From Paenibacillus barcinonensis (lineage in GTDB: Bacteria; Bacillota; Bacilli; Paenibacillales; Paenibacillaceae), in assembly GCF_003217495.1 (NCBI RefSeq), contig NZ_QJSW01000007.1, forward strand, positions 234,215-278,652: a DNA stretch of 44,438 nt, in the 5' to 3' direction. Each line of letters begins with the position of its first letter. Position 1 is the first letter of the stretch. Below are positions 17,514-26,018 of the stretch, piece by piece. The notes beneath the pieces were generated by a model. The model was given only the letters and a program-made list of their open reading frames with translations, was not told the DNA's origin and made no database searches. Position numbers and translations under genes: made by a program.

Positions 17514-17549
17514 AGGCTGGACGAGTTCCAGCCTATTTGGCCTATTTTT
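17514..17549 (+). terminator. Terminator after the small acidic gene
   Basis: Perfect arms AGGCTGGA and TCCAGCCT with a five-base loop, then ATTT and a second T-run (17544-17549). Confidence 0.7.
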
Positions 17550-17560
17550 CTACGTATCCG

Positions 17561-17589
17561 TTTACAACAATTTTATATGCCCTCATAAT
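17561..17589 (+). promoter_or_regulatory. Promoter of the stalk-domain lipoprotein gene
   Basis: TTTACA (17561-17566) and CATAAT (17584-17589), 17 bases apart. A start near 17596 places transcription downstream of any upstream ATG/GTG/TTG in this frame, which bears on the choice of start codon. Confidence 0.6.
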
Positions 17590-17626
17590 AAGATATGAAC
17601 CATATTTTGCTAAGGGGGAGATCCCG

Positions 17627-19162
17627 ATTAAGAAACCAAAATTATACCAATGGATAGCGGTGCCGCTTGTCCTCTTTATGGTTGTTCTAACAGGATGTCA
17701 GGCCGTAGGCGGAGTTGATATTGACAAGGCTATGGCGAACAGCACCAGCATGAAATCCGGTGAATCCAAACAATCCATGCATATTAACATAGAGCCGGAC
17801 ACGCAATTGGCCACGAGTGAAGCCCTTGAGATGATCAAACGAATCAACTCGATTTCGCTCAATATTGATCATGCCAAGATGAAAGACAACAAAACGGCAT
17901 CAATCAAAGGATCGCTGAGCATTGAAGGCACAAAATTACCTTTCCACCTGTCCATGGACAAATCGGGCATGATTATTGATGTGGATGGAGCTCAGAAACC
18001 GTTGTACATATCTCTGGATGAGCTTGGCGAAGCCGAGACACTTCTTCCGATCAATAGAGGGGAGATGGAGCAGAAGCTTCAGGAGTTGTCTCCAAAGGTG
18101 CTGTCTTTTGCCATGAAACATCTGTCCAATCCGAAGAACATATCCGTTACTCCTGTGCAGGAAGCTGTTAACGGTGAAACACTTTCCCTGAGCAAGCTGC
18201 ACATAGAGATTAGCGGTGAAGAGCTGTTAGCGATGGTCAAGCCATTCCTGACGAGCATCTCCAAGGATGAGCAGGGTCTCAAGCAACTGATTAGTGATTT
18301 GTATGATGTGCTGTATCCTGTATATGAAACGTTTAGCGGAATGGAAAGCATCGAAGACGATCAACTGGCCGATGCTGTACCTTCCACGAAGGAAGAGGCA
18401 GTCACAGAAATGTACAGCATGATCAAAGAAGGACTGGACAGTATTCTGGTCGACTACGATCAGGAATTGAACACCCTGCTTACCGATACTCCGGAGCTCA
18501 AGACGGTATTCGGTCCGGAAACGAAATTGAAAATGGACTTCTTCCTTGATAACAAGCTGGATATTCGCAAACAAAACATGTCGTTGAAAGTGGCTGTGCC
18601 AGCTTCGGAGGATCTGCCAGTACGTGCCGTAACGATTAGCGCAGACAGCGAGCTGTGGAATGTTGGTGGAGCAGTTACAGTCGATGCGGTGAATGCATCA
18701 CATGGCGTGCTGGAGATGGTGGAAGGGGAGGTTACCCCTGGTCAGGTGCTCCGCAATTTTGATTCCAACTCTGTCGTTTATCAATTGCTGAAGAATGAAA
18801 TGAAAATTACAAACAAGAGTGTGTTCCTCTACCCTGATGATGATACGTATGGAGCAGTTACAATTAAAAATACAACGTTTGTACCACTTCGCTACCTGTC
18901 CGAGCAATTGGATGCAGAAGTGAAATGGACGAAGGGCTCCAAGCAGATTGTTGTAATCGACGACATCACTGGAGACGAGATTGTATTGACGGTAGGCTCT
19001 CCGAAGGCAACGATCGCGGGGCAAGAAGTCATGATGGTAGAGTCGGCCTATGTTGGCAAAAACGGCAAGACTTATGTGCCGCTTCGCTTCATGGCGGAAT
19101 CACTTGGGGCTACAGTGGAGAAGGAGCAGGATACAGGCTGGATCTTCATTGATCGTCCATAA
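17627..19162 (+). CDS. Lipoprotein with copper-amine-oxidase-like stalk repeats; likely ATT start
   Basis: About 511 residues. The signal peptide reads KKPKLYQWI, a hydrophobic run, then LTGC (Cys24, lipidation). The middle region resembles repetitive secreted Paenibacillus proteins but has no motif I can name. The C-terminus has two copper-amine-oxidase N-terminal-like (stalk) units around TTFVPLRYLSEQL and KTYVPLRFMAESLG; such units mediate surface interactions and are not catalytic. The only good ribosome site (AAGGGGGAG, 17612-17620) is 6 bases before ATT AAG AAA. The next upstream start, TTG 17537, lies beyond the promoter. The first GTG downstream would remove the basic n-region. An ATT initiation codon, or a single-base change from ATG, is inferred. 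Confidence 0.82.
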   Translation: MKKPKLYQWIAVPLVLFMVVLTGCQAVGGVDIDKAMANSTSMKSGESKQSMHINIEPDTQLATSEALEMIKRINSISLNIDHAKMKDNKTASIKGSLSIEGTKLPFHLSMDKSGMIIDVDGAQKPLYISLDELGEAETLLPINRGEMEQKLQELSPKVLSFAMKHLSNPKNISVTPVQEAVNGETLSLSKLHIEISGEELLAMVKPFLTSISKDEQGLKQLISDLYDVLYPVYETFSGMESIEDDQLADAVPSTKEEAVTEMYSMIKEGLDSILVDYDQELNTLLTDTPELKTVFGPETKLKMDFFLDNKLDIRKQNMSLKVAVPASEDLPVRAVTISADSELWNVGGAVTVDAVNASHGVLEMVEGEVTPGQVLRNFDSNSVVYQLLKNEMKITNKSVFLYPDDDTYGAVTIKNTTFVPLRYLSEQLDAEVKWTKGSKQIVVIDDITGDEIVLTVGSPKATIAGQEVMMVESAYVGKNGKTYVPLRFMAESLGATVEKEQDTGWIFIDRP

Positions 19163-19350
19163 TATAATGTGCAAATTAGCAAGTCGATGATCGGTTACAT
19201 GGAAGGGGATTTCAGAGCATGCCAGATTTCTCGTAATGATGTAGAAAAGAACAAGGCGTAACATTTCCGTTAGACCAACACGGGATACGTCTGTCCTTTT
19301 TGAACCGTTACGAGGAGCTTCGGCGTTGCATCTGAACGGATGAGCGATAC

Positions 19351-19385
19351 AGGAGTGCCTCTATTGTAGGTGCTCCTTTTTTTGT
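19351..19385 (+). terminator. Terminator downstream of the stalk-domain gene
   Basis: Arms AGGAGTGCCT and AGGTGCTCCT (two wobbles) followed by seven Ts. Confidence 0.8.
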
Positions 19386-19421
19386 CGTGTCATCAACAAA
19401 AAATCCCCAGAGGTGTTATAT

Positions 19422-19643
19422 ATGAATAACAGCTTCACAATTTATGCAGGTACAGTTACACTAGGTCCCTTTACCCTTGAAGACAAGTCTGCACTAGCTG
19501 CCTTGAGCCGTCAGCCTGAAATTACGGACATGTTACCGGATTGGAAGATGACCGAGAAGCAATTAAACGAGTTTTTACAGTTCATCGTCAGTAGTTATGA
19601 GCGGTTTGACCCACAGGATGTACGAATCATGCTGGCGGATTGA
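19422..19643 (+). pseudogene. Truncated GNAT-like acetyltransferase fragment
   Basis: 73 codons from an ATG with AGAGGTG upstream. The sequence (GPFTLEDKSALAALSRQPEITDMLPDWKMTEKQLNEFLQ) resembles the first third of RimJ-type GNAT acetyltransferases, where a short N-terminal strand and helices precede the acetyl-CoA fold. The frame stops just after VRIMLAD, where the beta-sheet core and the acetyl-CoA loop should follow. None of the three downstream frames continues the fold. A deletion or frameshift is the likely cause; a genuine short protein is possible. Confidence 0.6.
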
Positions 19644-19842
19644 TGGCGTGCAATCTACCCAATACTACGTGCAGATAAGCACACAAACGTTAGACACAGA
19701 TATGTATGTCCTTCCCGGCGGTAACCCCGTTTGGAAGGGCATATTTTTGCTGTTTTTTTATTCAAGCAGAATGCTGAACGGAATCCGCTATGCTGTTGTA
19801 ACATGGATCTGCTTATGCATAATATTGCATCAATCAGATCAC

Positions 19843-20301
19843 TCAGATGTGCTGTAGCAGCTGCGACTGCTTGCTAAAGCCAGTGCTGCCCGCGGTGTAA
19901 CCCATTTCTTTATAAAATGCATGTGCAGCCTCACGTTCGGCACGATTGCTGCTGTTTAACGATATGGAATCTACCTGATGCGCGGCTGCCCACTGCTCGG
20001 CGGCCAGTAGAAGCTGACGGCCGATCCCCCGGCCGCGGTAATGCTCATGGACCACCAGAACCATAATCCGGCAGTGTCTGCCGTTCTTCTCGTAGAGATA
20101 CGATGTTTGCGTGCCGATCAGCCCGACCACACGCCCGCGGATTTCGGCCACCAGCGTTGTATAGTTCGCATCAGCAGCGATGTGAGCATAACGATCCTGC
20201 ATCTCAGCGTAGGTTGTGCGATATCCAAGCTGATCCATAAGGATGACCATATCCTGCAGATCCTGGTCCGTGCTGTGCCGAATGTGGATGTCTAGACTCA
20301 T
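19843..20301 (-). CDS. GNAT-family N-acetyltransferase
   Basis: 152 residues with the full GNAT core: VAEIRGRVVGLIGTQ, then the acetyl-CoA loop VHEHYRGRGIGRQLL (R/QxxGxG/A), then AAHAFYKEMGY. The gene starts within the stop of ddl (ATGA overlap), with GGAGGTG 8 bases before the ATG, so the two are translationally coupled. The acceptor substrate is unknown. Being last in a MocR-ddl operon suggests a role with D-amino acids, cell-wall precursors or an antimicrobial aimed at them, but this is inference. Confidence 0.88.
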   Translation of the reverse strand: MSLDIHIRHSTDQDLQDMVILMDQLGYRTTYAEMQDRYAHIAADANYTTLVAEIRGRVVGLIGTQTSYLYEKNGRHCRIMVLVVHEHYRGRGIGRQLLLAAEQWAAAHQVDSISLNSSNRAEREAAHAFYKEMGYTAGSTGFSKQSQLLQHI

Positions 20302-21218
20302 ACCCGGGACACCTCCACAGACCGTTCCTTCAGGGACAGATCAATAATGGTATCTAACAGTGCGGTAAAAGAAATACCGGCTGCGGCTGCACTTTTGGGC
20401 AGCAGACTGTTTCGGGTCAGCCCCGGCAAGGTGTTCACTTCAAGCACATAAGGTACACCATCCCGAATGAGCATATCCACTCTGGCGTAAACGCTGCATT
20501 TAAGCACGTTATAACAGGTTAACGCTGCGGCTTCGACACGCTGATGCAGATCGGAAGGCAGCTGTATAACCTGCTCATCTGCACCGTTATCTTCATATTT
20601 GGCGGCGTAGTCGAAAAAAGCAGCATTTGCATGGATGGAGATTACAGGCAGCATGTTGCCATCCACAATAGCGCAGGTAATCTCGTCACCCTCAATGTAT
20701 TGCTCGATCATCACACTGTCATCCCACACCAGAGCAGCCTCCACCGCTGCGGACAAGGCAGAAGGTTCATGCACAATCTGCGTTCCGATGCTGGAGCCGC
20801 CTGAATTAGGTTTGACCACGACAGGGTACGTTAAATGCTGGACAGCTACCGAGGACAAGTCTTCCAACCGTTTGACCTGAAGCCAATCGCCTGTGATCAC
20901 TCCCGCCTGTCGCATAAGCTGCTTGGACATGTCTTTATCCATACATACGCTGCTGGCAAGCACGCCGCATCCTGTGTAGGGAATACCAAGGGATTCAAGG
21001 GTGCCCTGCACCGTACCATCTTCCCCGTATTTACCGTGCAGAGCAAGTAAAGCTATATCAATTCCTGCAGACTTGTCGATCAGATCTCGCTTGGAATTCA
21101 GCTCAATGGGAACCACCTCGTATTTGCTTCTGTCCAGATTGGCGATCATCTCTTGTCCGGTGAGCAGGGATATGTCCCGCTCAGAAGATGTGCCGCCCAT
21201 AATAACGCCAACTTTCAT
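20298..21218 (-). CDS. ddl: D-alanine--D-alanine ligase
   Basis: A 306-residue ATP-grasp ligase. Seen are GGTSSERDISL (Glu corresponding to E. coli DdlB Glu15), HGKYGEDGTVQG, the NSGGSSIGT loop (Ser150 position), AAKYED with the Lys-Tyr pair matching Lys215-Tyr216, and LEVNTLPGLT near the end. Tyr rather than Phe at the Tyr216 position indicates a dipeptide (D-Ala-D-Ala) rather than depsipeptide ligase. The ATG at 21218 has GGGGAGG upstream; an alternative ATG 20 codons earlier has none. Preceded by a MocR regulator and overlapped by a GNAT gene, it forms a three-gene operon. Confidence 0.95.
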   Translation of the reverse strand: MKVGVIMGGTSSERDISLLTGQEMIANLDRSKYEVVPIELNSKRDLIDKSAGIDIALLALHGKYGEDGTVQGTLESLGIPYTGCGVLASSVCMDKDMSKQLMRQAGVITGDWLQVKRLEDLSSVAVQHLTYPVVVKPNSGGSSIGTQIVHEPSALSAAVEAALVWDDSVMIEQYIEGDEITCAIVDGNMLPVISIHANAAFFDYAAKYEDNGADEQVIQLPSDLHQRVEAAALTCYNVLKCSVYARVDMLIRDGVPYVLEVNTLPGLTRNSLLPKSAAAAGISFTALLDTIIDLSLKERSVEVSRV

Positions 21219-21286
21219 GTGATAATCCTCCCCGTTTCTGTGTAAATAAACCGTTTCATCATCTATCGTGCTCTTCATAATTTGAC

Positions 21287-22738
21287 TTACATCATGTTTG
21301 ATACAGTCTCTCCAATTGTGCGGATGCCTTTGCGTATATTCTCGTCACTGACTCTGGAGAAGCCGAGCCGCATCGTGTGAAGTCCCTGACCAGGTTCCAG
21401 GTAAAAGGTGTCTCCAGGTGTGAAGGTTACCCCCTTCGCCTTGCAAGCAATCAGCAGTTCTCTGGTTTGAATCTCTGGAGGGAACTGCACGAACAGATGC
21501 AGGCCGCCTGACCCGGAAATCTGGCACATTGGCAAATACCGCTTCAAGCAATGCACCACAAGCTCGTATTTTCGTTTATATTCCATTCGAGCCCGTTTCA
21601 GGTATTTCTCGAAATTACCGTTGCTCAGGTATTGATAGAGCAGCGATTGATCCAATGTGGACGTATGAATGCTGCGTGCACGCTTCATGCTCTCCAGATA
21701 ATCAATCAATGCTGCATCGGCAATGATCCAGCCCACACGCAGTCCGGGGAACAGAACTTTGGAGAAGCTGCCCAGATACACCAGACTGTTGCCGCTACCC
21801 GTGCTGGCAATCAGGGGAGAGACATGAGAGCCGGAATAACGAAGCTCTTCATTGAAGCCATCCTCGATAATCGGGACCTGATACTCATTCATTAATCGTA
21901 TGATTTCCGCGCGCTTGGCAGGGGAAGTCACGATTCCGGTCGGATTGTGGTAAGAGGGGACAAGATATGCCAGATCGTAAGCACTGTCCTCCAATTCCTG
22001 TTCAAGCTGCTTCAAGTCGAGCCCATCAGACTCCATTCGAATGCCGGTTAGCTGGAACTGATGCAGCTTGAGGTTTTTAATCGCCGTGTGGTGTGTCGGA
22101 TTCTCACAGAGCGCTTTACCTGTTTTTTTGCGCAAGGCTCCAAGCACCAGGTCGAAGCCCTCTGTGAAGCCATTCGTAATCAGGATATCCTTGCCCGTGA
22201 GGTCGACCCCTTTATTCTCCATATAACGAAGCAGGTAGTTCATGAGCGGCTTGTAGCCTTGCGCGTATCCGTAATTAAGCAGAACCTCTCCTTCAAGAGA
22301 CATTCGGTCCAGGAAGGCGCGCTTCACATTGTGCAGATCAAACAGCTTCTCATCCGGCGCAATGCTGGTAAACGAAATTTCCCCGCGCTCCGCTCCCGAG
22401 CCGTGCTTCATCAGATCATACTGCTCTGCTTGAATGGCATACTCGCTTACCTCTGCACTCCAGTCCAGCTGCCAGTGCGCTTCGGCCTTCGGCGTTTCCA
22501 ATAGCTCGCTGACATAATTGCCTTTGCCCTTTAAGGCATAGATCAGCCCCTCATCCTCAAGTTCCGCGTAGGCGAGTAAAATCGTACTGCGGCTGACCTT
22601 CATGAGTGTACTCAGCTCACGGGTTGAAGGCAGCTTCTGGTTGGGCTGCAGTCCGCCTTTTAACATCAATCGCTTCAAATAGTCTTTGACTTGTATATAT
22701 ACAGGGCGGTCCTCCGTCAATTGCAGATCGGAATACAT
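21287..22738 (-). CDS. MocR-type (GntR/aminotransferase) regulator, DdlR-like
   Basis: 483 residues. The N-terminal GntR winged helix (residues about 10-75: PVYIQVKDYLKRLM, LPSTRELSTLMKVSRST, LIYALKGKGNYV) is fused to a fold-type I aminotransferase domain with the PLP Lys in YLGSFSKVLFPGLRVGW and the VPSYHNPTG motif. MocR regulators sense amino acids or vitamers through PLP. DdlR of Brevibacillus brevis, a MocR protein, activates ddl. Here ddl is the next gene, 68 bases downstream on the same strand, so a DdlR-like role is likely. AGAGGGAG upstream of ATG 22738 sets the start; the longer frame lacks a ribosome site. Confidence 0.9.
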   Translation of the reverse strand: MYSDLQLTEDRPVYIQVKDYLKRLMLKGGLQPNQKLPSTRELSTLMKVSRSTILLAYAELEDEGLIYALKGKGNYVSELLETPKAEAHWQLDWSAEVSEYAIQAEQYDLMKHGSGAERGEISFTSIAPDEKLFDLHNVKRAFLDRMSLEGEVLLNYGYAQGYKPLMNYLLRYMENKGVDLTGKDILITNGFTEGFDLVLGALRKKTGKALCENPTHHTAIKNLKLHQFQLTGIRMESDGLDLKQLEQELEDSAYDLAYLVPSYHNPTGIVTSPAKRAEIIRLMNEYQVPIIEDGFNEELRYSGSHVSPLIASTGSGNSLVYLGSFSKVLFPGLRVGWIIADAALIDYLESMKRARSIHTSTLDQSLLYQYLSNGNFEKYLKRARMEYKRKYELVVHCLKRYLPMCQISGSGGLHLFVQFPPEIQTRELLIACKAKGVTFTPGDTFYLEPGQGLHTMRLGFSRVSDENIRKGIRTIGETVSNMM

Positions 22739-22844
22739 CCCATCACTCCCTCTTCTGGTATCTTCCCATATTATAAACCCGGCTGAAAGAACCACGATAC
22801 CTCTGTTTCGCGGTTCAGGTGGCCTGAGTCACATGCCCAAACGG

Positions 22845-22872
22845 GAAAAAGCCCTGGCTCAAATGCCGGGCT
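22845..22872 (-). terminator. Minus-strand hairpin with T-run upstream of the MocR gene
   Basis: Read on the minus strand, AGCCCGGC and GCCAGGGCT pair (one bulge) and are followed by TTTTTCCC. It lies about 110 bases before the MocR ATG with no clear minus-strand gene before it. It could be an attenuator in the MocR leader or the end of a short unrecognised transcript. Confidence 0.45.
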
Positions 22873-23600
22873 GGAGGTAGAACTTGTTCAATTCTAAGGT
22901 TGTGATGCTACGCTTGCCTACCTGCTACAGTTTCGTATTCTGACTAGTCTCTGAGGAAATAACTTTTTATTTATATGATGTGTCTAATTGCTAGGGTCAG
23001 GCTACTATGAACATATGATTGCTTCGATTCCCGCATGATCAGCTGAATGCAGTCGATACAAGAAATCTTGGTAGCAGCTGTTTATCCAGTGCTAATTGTT
23101 CAATAAGGGTCGTATAGATGGTGAATCTACTTTCTATAAACCTGCTTCATTAAAGCTACTGTAGTTTTTTCTTTCTAACTGTACTCTTCTCGTGTGCACG
23201 TCACCGAATTCAGTAGAGAAAGATCAAAAATTTGGAGCAGATCTGACATACGTGGATATAAAGACATGTGTCTTAGTGCCCAAATTCTTCCTCTACCCCT
23301 ATAGTACCACTTTGAATCAGGGAAGTTAAGTTTTTTTTTGAAATATTTGTCGTAATAGCGAAAATTCCGTGAATTGTCCTTCATATAGAGCGAAATGGTG
23401 TCGAATGATAATCTTTAATAGGTGTCCCTGCAAAGGTATATAGAACGTGATAAATAAGACATTGGCTTGTTTTTAGGGCGAGAAAGGTCTGTTCTATATG
23501 CTGCGTGCGAGTTGATATTTGTCGGGAAAACGCGAAAGTGCTTGCTTCATGTTCTTACATCGGGTGGAGACAGGATTGAAAATAAAATACTCAAACTATA
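22873..23600. other. Gene-poor intergenic stretch
   Basis: About 730 bases, AT-rich, with no frame that has both a ribosome site and a recognisable protein. A 69-codon minus-strand frame (23384-23175) has no ribosome site. I see no tRNA, terminal repeats or riboswitch. Confidence 0.5.
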
Positions 23601-23629
23601 TTATCAATATGTTATGAGTAAAGTATAAT
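23601..23629 (+). promoter_or_regulatory. Promoter for the Bax-inhibitor-like gene
   Basis: TTATCA (23601-23606) and a consensus TATAAT (23624-23629) are 17 bases apart. It would give a leader of roughly 290 bases before the coding region at 23929. Confidence 0.6.
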
Positions 23630-23635
23630 GGGCAC

Positions 23636-23928
23636 AAGGTGTTGTATGAGTAAGCAAGCAGGTAAATGAAGGAATGAGCAAGCAAGTGAGGCTGTGTGAA
23701 GCACAAAGGTAGGAAAATGCGCATTTACGTAATTTTTCATGTGAAGATGTGCGGAAGTAAGTGAGAAGTGGAGATTTTGCGTAGATACGTAATAGGATAC
23801 GTAAATAAGTGGATTAGAAATTCAAATGCATTAGGCATTATGTGAGCAGGTAGGTCAGTAATTAACAGGTAGTGGCACTTACATCAGGTTTCATAGATTT
23901 ACCAAATACATATGAAGAGGTGATTGTG
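23636..23928 (+). promoter_or_regulatory. Long leader with repeats upstream of the Bax-inhibitor-like gene
   Basis: The leader holds two short frames beginning with the same four codons (MSKQAGK at 23646-23669 and MSKQVRLCEAQR about 28 bases later) on similar DNA (GAGTAAGCAAGCA and GAGCAAGCAAGTG). Three TACGTA palindromes follow at 23726, 23786 and 23798. No known riboswitch fold is apparent. A regulatory role is inferred only from the length and repetition. Confidence 0.35.
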
Positions 23929-24675
23929 TTGATCGGTCGTAGCGGTAACCCTACACTTAAAGACAGCACGTTTGAGAACAGAGGATATGGGGAGGATCGG
24001 TATCAGGAGTATATGACGATTAACGGCACGGTGAACAAAGCGTTCATTACGCTAGTCATTCTGCTGGGCAGCGCATTTGCAACGTGGATGATGTTCTTTA
24101 ACGGACGAGAAGTGTTGCCCCTTGCGTATGGCGGGTTGATTGTCGGTTTCATTCTGGCGCTGGTGATCTCATTCAAACCGGTGGCTGCTCCTTATCTTGT
24201 GCCTATCTACGCTGTTGCAGAGGGGATGTTCCTGGGGGCACTCTCGGCAAGGTATGAGTCCCTGTACAATGGTATTACACTACAGGCGGCGTTGTTAACT
24301 ATTGCAGTATTTATTGCACTTCTGATAGCGTACAAAACAAGATTAATCAAGGCGACAGAAAACTTCAAGCTGGGTGTTGTCGCAGCAACCGGCGGTATTA
24401 TGATTATGTATCTGCTCAGCTTTGTGCTCAGTTTCTTTGGCATTACAATCCCGTATTTGCATGAGAACAGCCTGATCGGTATCGGAATTTCCGTAGTTAT
24501 CGTTATTATTGCTGCGCTCAATCTGGTGCTGGATTTTGATTTCATCGAAGGCGGTGCCGAGCAAGGTGCACCCAAATATATGGAGTGGTACGGTGCATTC
24601 GGGCTGATGGTAACCCTGGTATGGTTGTATATTGAGATTATTCGTTTGCTCAGCAAACTGCGGAGCCGGGACTAG
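23929..24675 (+). CDS. Bax inhibitor-1/YccA-family membrane protein
   Basis: About 248 residues with seven hydrophobic segments. The N-terminal NGTVNKAFITLVILL and the end (LVLDFDFIEGGAEQGAPKYM, EWYGAFGLMVTLVWLYIEIIRLLSKLRSR) match the YccA/Bax-inhibitor subgroup common in actinobacteria and some Bacillota. The conserved Asp pair of LDFDFIE lies where BI-1 proteins hold the pH-sensitive acidic residues. BI-1 relatives such as B. subtilis YetJ leak Ca2+; function here is not established. TTG 23929 is chosen because AGAGGTGA lies about 8 bases upstream; GTG 23926 is possible. A longer frame to 23872 lacks a ribosome site. Confidence 0.88.
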   Translation: MIGRSGNPTLKDSTFENRGYGEDRYQEYMTINGTVNKAFITLVILLGSAFATWMMFFNGREVLPLAYGGLIVGFILALVISFKPVAAPYLVPIYAVAEGMFLGALSARYESLYNGITLQAALLTIAVFIALLIAYKTRLIKATENFKLGVVAATGGIMIMYLLSFVLSFFGITIPYLHENSLIGIGISVVIVIIAALNLVLDFDFIEGGAEQGAPKYMEWYGAFGLMVTLVWLYIEIIRLLSKLRSRD

Positions 24676-24731
24676 ACGCACGACGCAGCAGTGAGACTAA
24701 CGATATAGTAGTATTTTGTTGATGTAAGCAT

Positions 24732-24764
24732 AGCCAATGCGTGTAACCTGCGTGTTGGCTTTTT
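24732..24764 (+). terminator. Terminator after the Bax-inhibitor-like gene
   Basis: AGCCAATGCG and CGTGTTGGCT form a hairpin with wobbles and a nine-base loop, followed by TTTTTG. Confidence 0.7.
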
Positions 24765-24847
24765 GTGTTATCAGGTTATCCGGTCATTAGTAGCTGTCCT
24801 TCTTTGTTGAATGGGTGAAACGAAGCGTTCTCTCCCACCAGCAGACT

Positions 24848-24885
24848 GAGCTCACCAGACGCGAAATGCCATATCTGGTGAACTC
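24848..24885. other. Hairpin between convergent genes
   Basis: Twelve-base arms GAGCTCACCAGA and TCTGGTGAACTC (one mismatch). No T-run is adjacent on either strand, so it may be an mRNA 3'-end structure for the minus-strand PPTase gene rather than a classical terminator. Confidence 0.4.
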
Positions 24886-24974
24886 AATGCCAGCAGACGG
24901 AAAGATTGTCGGATCACACTACCTGCATTTCCCTGAACCTCATGTGAAGAGACATCAGGACATCATCGCCAGTG

Positions 24975-25766
24975 TTAGCGACCTTCAACGAATCTGGTAT
25001 AGATCTGATCGAGTGTCACGATCTCTGGGTTCATAGGCAGTTCTCCATCAGAAGCGCAGGCTGCCAGCATATGCTGTGCATCCAGAGGCTGGCTGTAGAA
25101 ACGATGCTGCATGACGCGGTCGTTCCGACCTTCTGCTTGGTGCACACTCTGCGAATTACTCTGATTCTGACCTGTCAGCTCTGCATGCCCGGTTTGTGTA
25201 CATTGCCAGCATAGCTCGTCAGCGGGACCTTGTCCCAGCCCTTTCGGGAGAATAGCAAAAGAGTCCAGCGGCAGCGATAGACCTGTGCCTATAGCTTTAA
25301 TATAACTTTCCTTCAGCGTCCACAGGCGATAGAAGGTGTGATTCTGCTGGTCGGCAGGCATTGCTGCCAGATACGCATTCTCCTGTGGCGAGAAGAAACG
25401 CTCTGCAATCTGCAAGTCGATCGGGGCTATTTTTTCCACATCCACACCCACTTCAGCTGTTCCGCCAGCGATTAATGCGATCCAATCCCCGGAGTGGGAG
25501 ACGTTGAATGGTACGTGGGGATTATGAACAAGGCAGGGCTTGCCGTAGGCATTACGTGAAAAAGAAAGCTCCTTCGCTGGCACTCCCGTTAATTCACTTA
25601 GAGTAATCCTAGTCAACACCTCACCCAGCACAGAGCGATACGCATCTGCTTGATGTACGAAGCGTGCAGCCTGAGCACGGCGCTCTTCCGAGACAAAGGT
25701 CAGGAATGAATGCCAGAAGGCATCAGGCAGGACTGCGGGTAGTTGTAGCGCTTGAATTGTTATCAT
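24975..25766 (-). CDS. Sfp-type 4'-phosphopantetheinyl transferase
   Basis: 263 residues, slightly longer than B. subtilis Sfp. Family motifs are present in order: FNVSHSGDWIALI, GVDVEKI (Mg2+-binding Asp/Glu) and WTLKESYIKAIGTGL. Sfp-type enzymes move phosphopantetheine from CoA to carrier-protein serines of NRPS, PKS or fatty-acid systems. No carrier-protein or megasynthase gene lies in the window, so it probably serves distant clusters. A Gln/Asn/Ser-rich insert (near residues 190-215) is not part of the usual fold. It is divergent from greA. Confidence 0.92.
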   Translation of the reverse strand: MITIQALQLPAVLPDAFWHSFLTFVSEERRAQAARFVHQADAYRSVLGEVLTRITLSELTGVPAKELSFSRNAYGKPCLVHNPHVPFNVSHSGDWIALIAGGTAEVGVDVEKIAPIDLQIAERFFSPQENAYLAAMPADQQNHTFYRLWTLKESYIKAIGTGLSLPLDSFAILPKGLGQGPADELCWQCTQTGHAELTGQNQSNSQSVHQAEGRNDRVMQHRFYSQPLDAQHMLAACASDGELPMNPEIVTLDQIYTRFVEGR

Positions 25767-26018
25767 CCTTGATCACCTGATGAACATATTCGGCGTGAAC
25801 CAGACATTATCCTTGTCATTTCTACCGCGTGATCTGTAACATTGTCACGACGAATCCAGCTCCCTTCAACGGCATGCTGCCAGATTGAGCGAGCGCTGCG
25901 ATAGCACAGCAGGGAACAAATGGTCCAGCGACTTAAATTCTTTTCAGGGGTATGTTAACCGTTTGGAGTGGATATAGGTTAGAATAGAGATAGATAGCAG
26001 GATTAGGAGATGGAAAAC

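Noticed and set aside
17537..17626. TTG 17537 as start of the stalk-domain lipoprotein
   Set aside because: It lies directly after a terminator hairpin and upstream of the likely promoter, has no ribosome site, and would bury the signal peptide.
20298..21218. D-Ala-D-Lac ligase of a vancomycin-resistance type
   Set aside because: The Lys-Tyr pair of AAKY is kept; depsipeptide ligases have Phe or a different loop, and no vanH or vanX is adjacent.
23175..23384. 69-codon minus-strand frame in the gene-poor region
   Set aside because: No ribosome site, no recognisable family and odd composition; not supported as a gene.
24815..25036. Plus-strand 73-codon frame between the Bax-inhibitor-like gene and the PPTase gene
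   Set aside because: No ribosome site, overlaps the PPTase 3' end antisense, and no recognisable domain.
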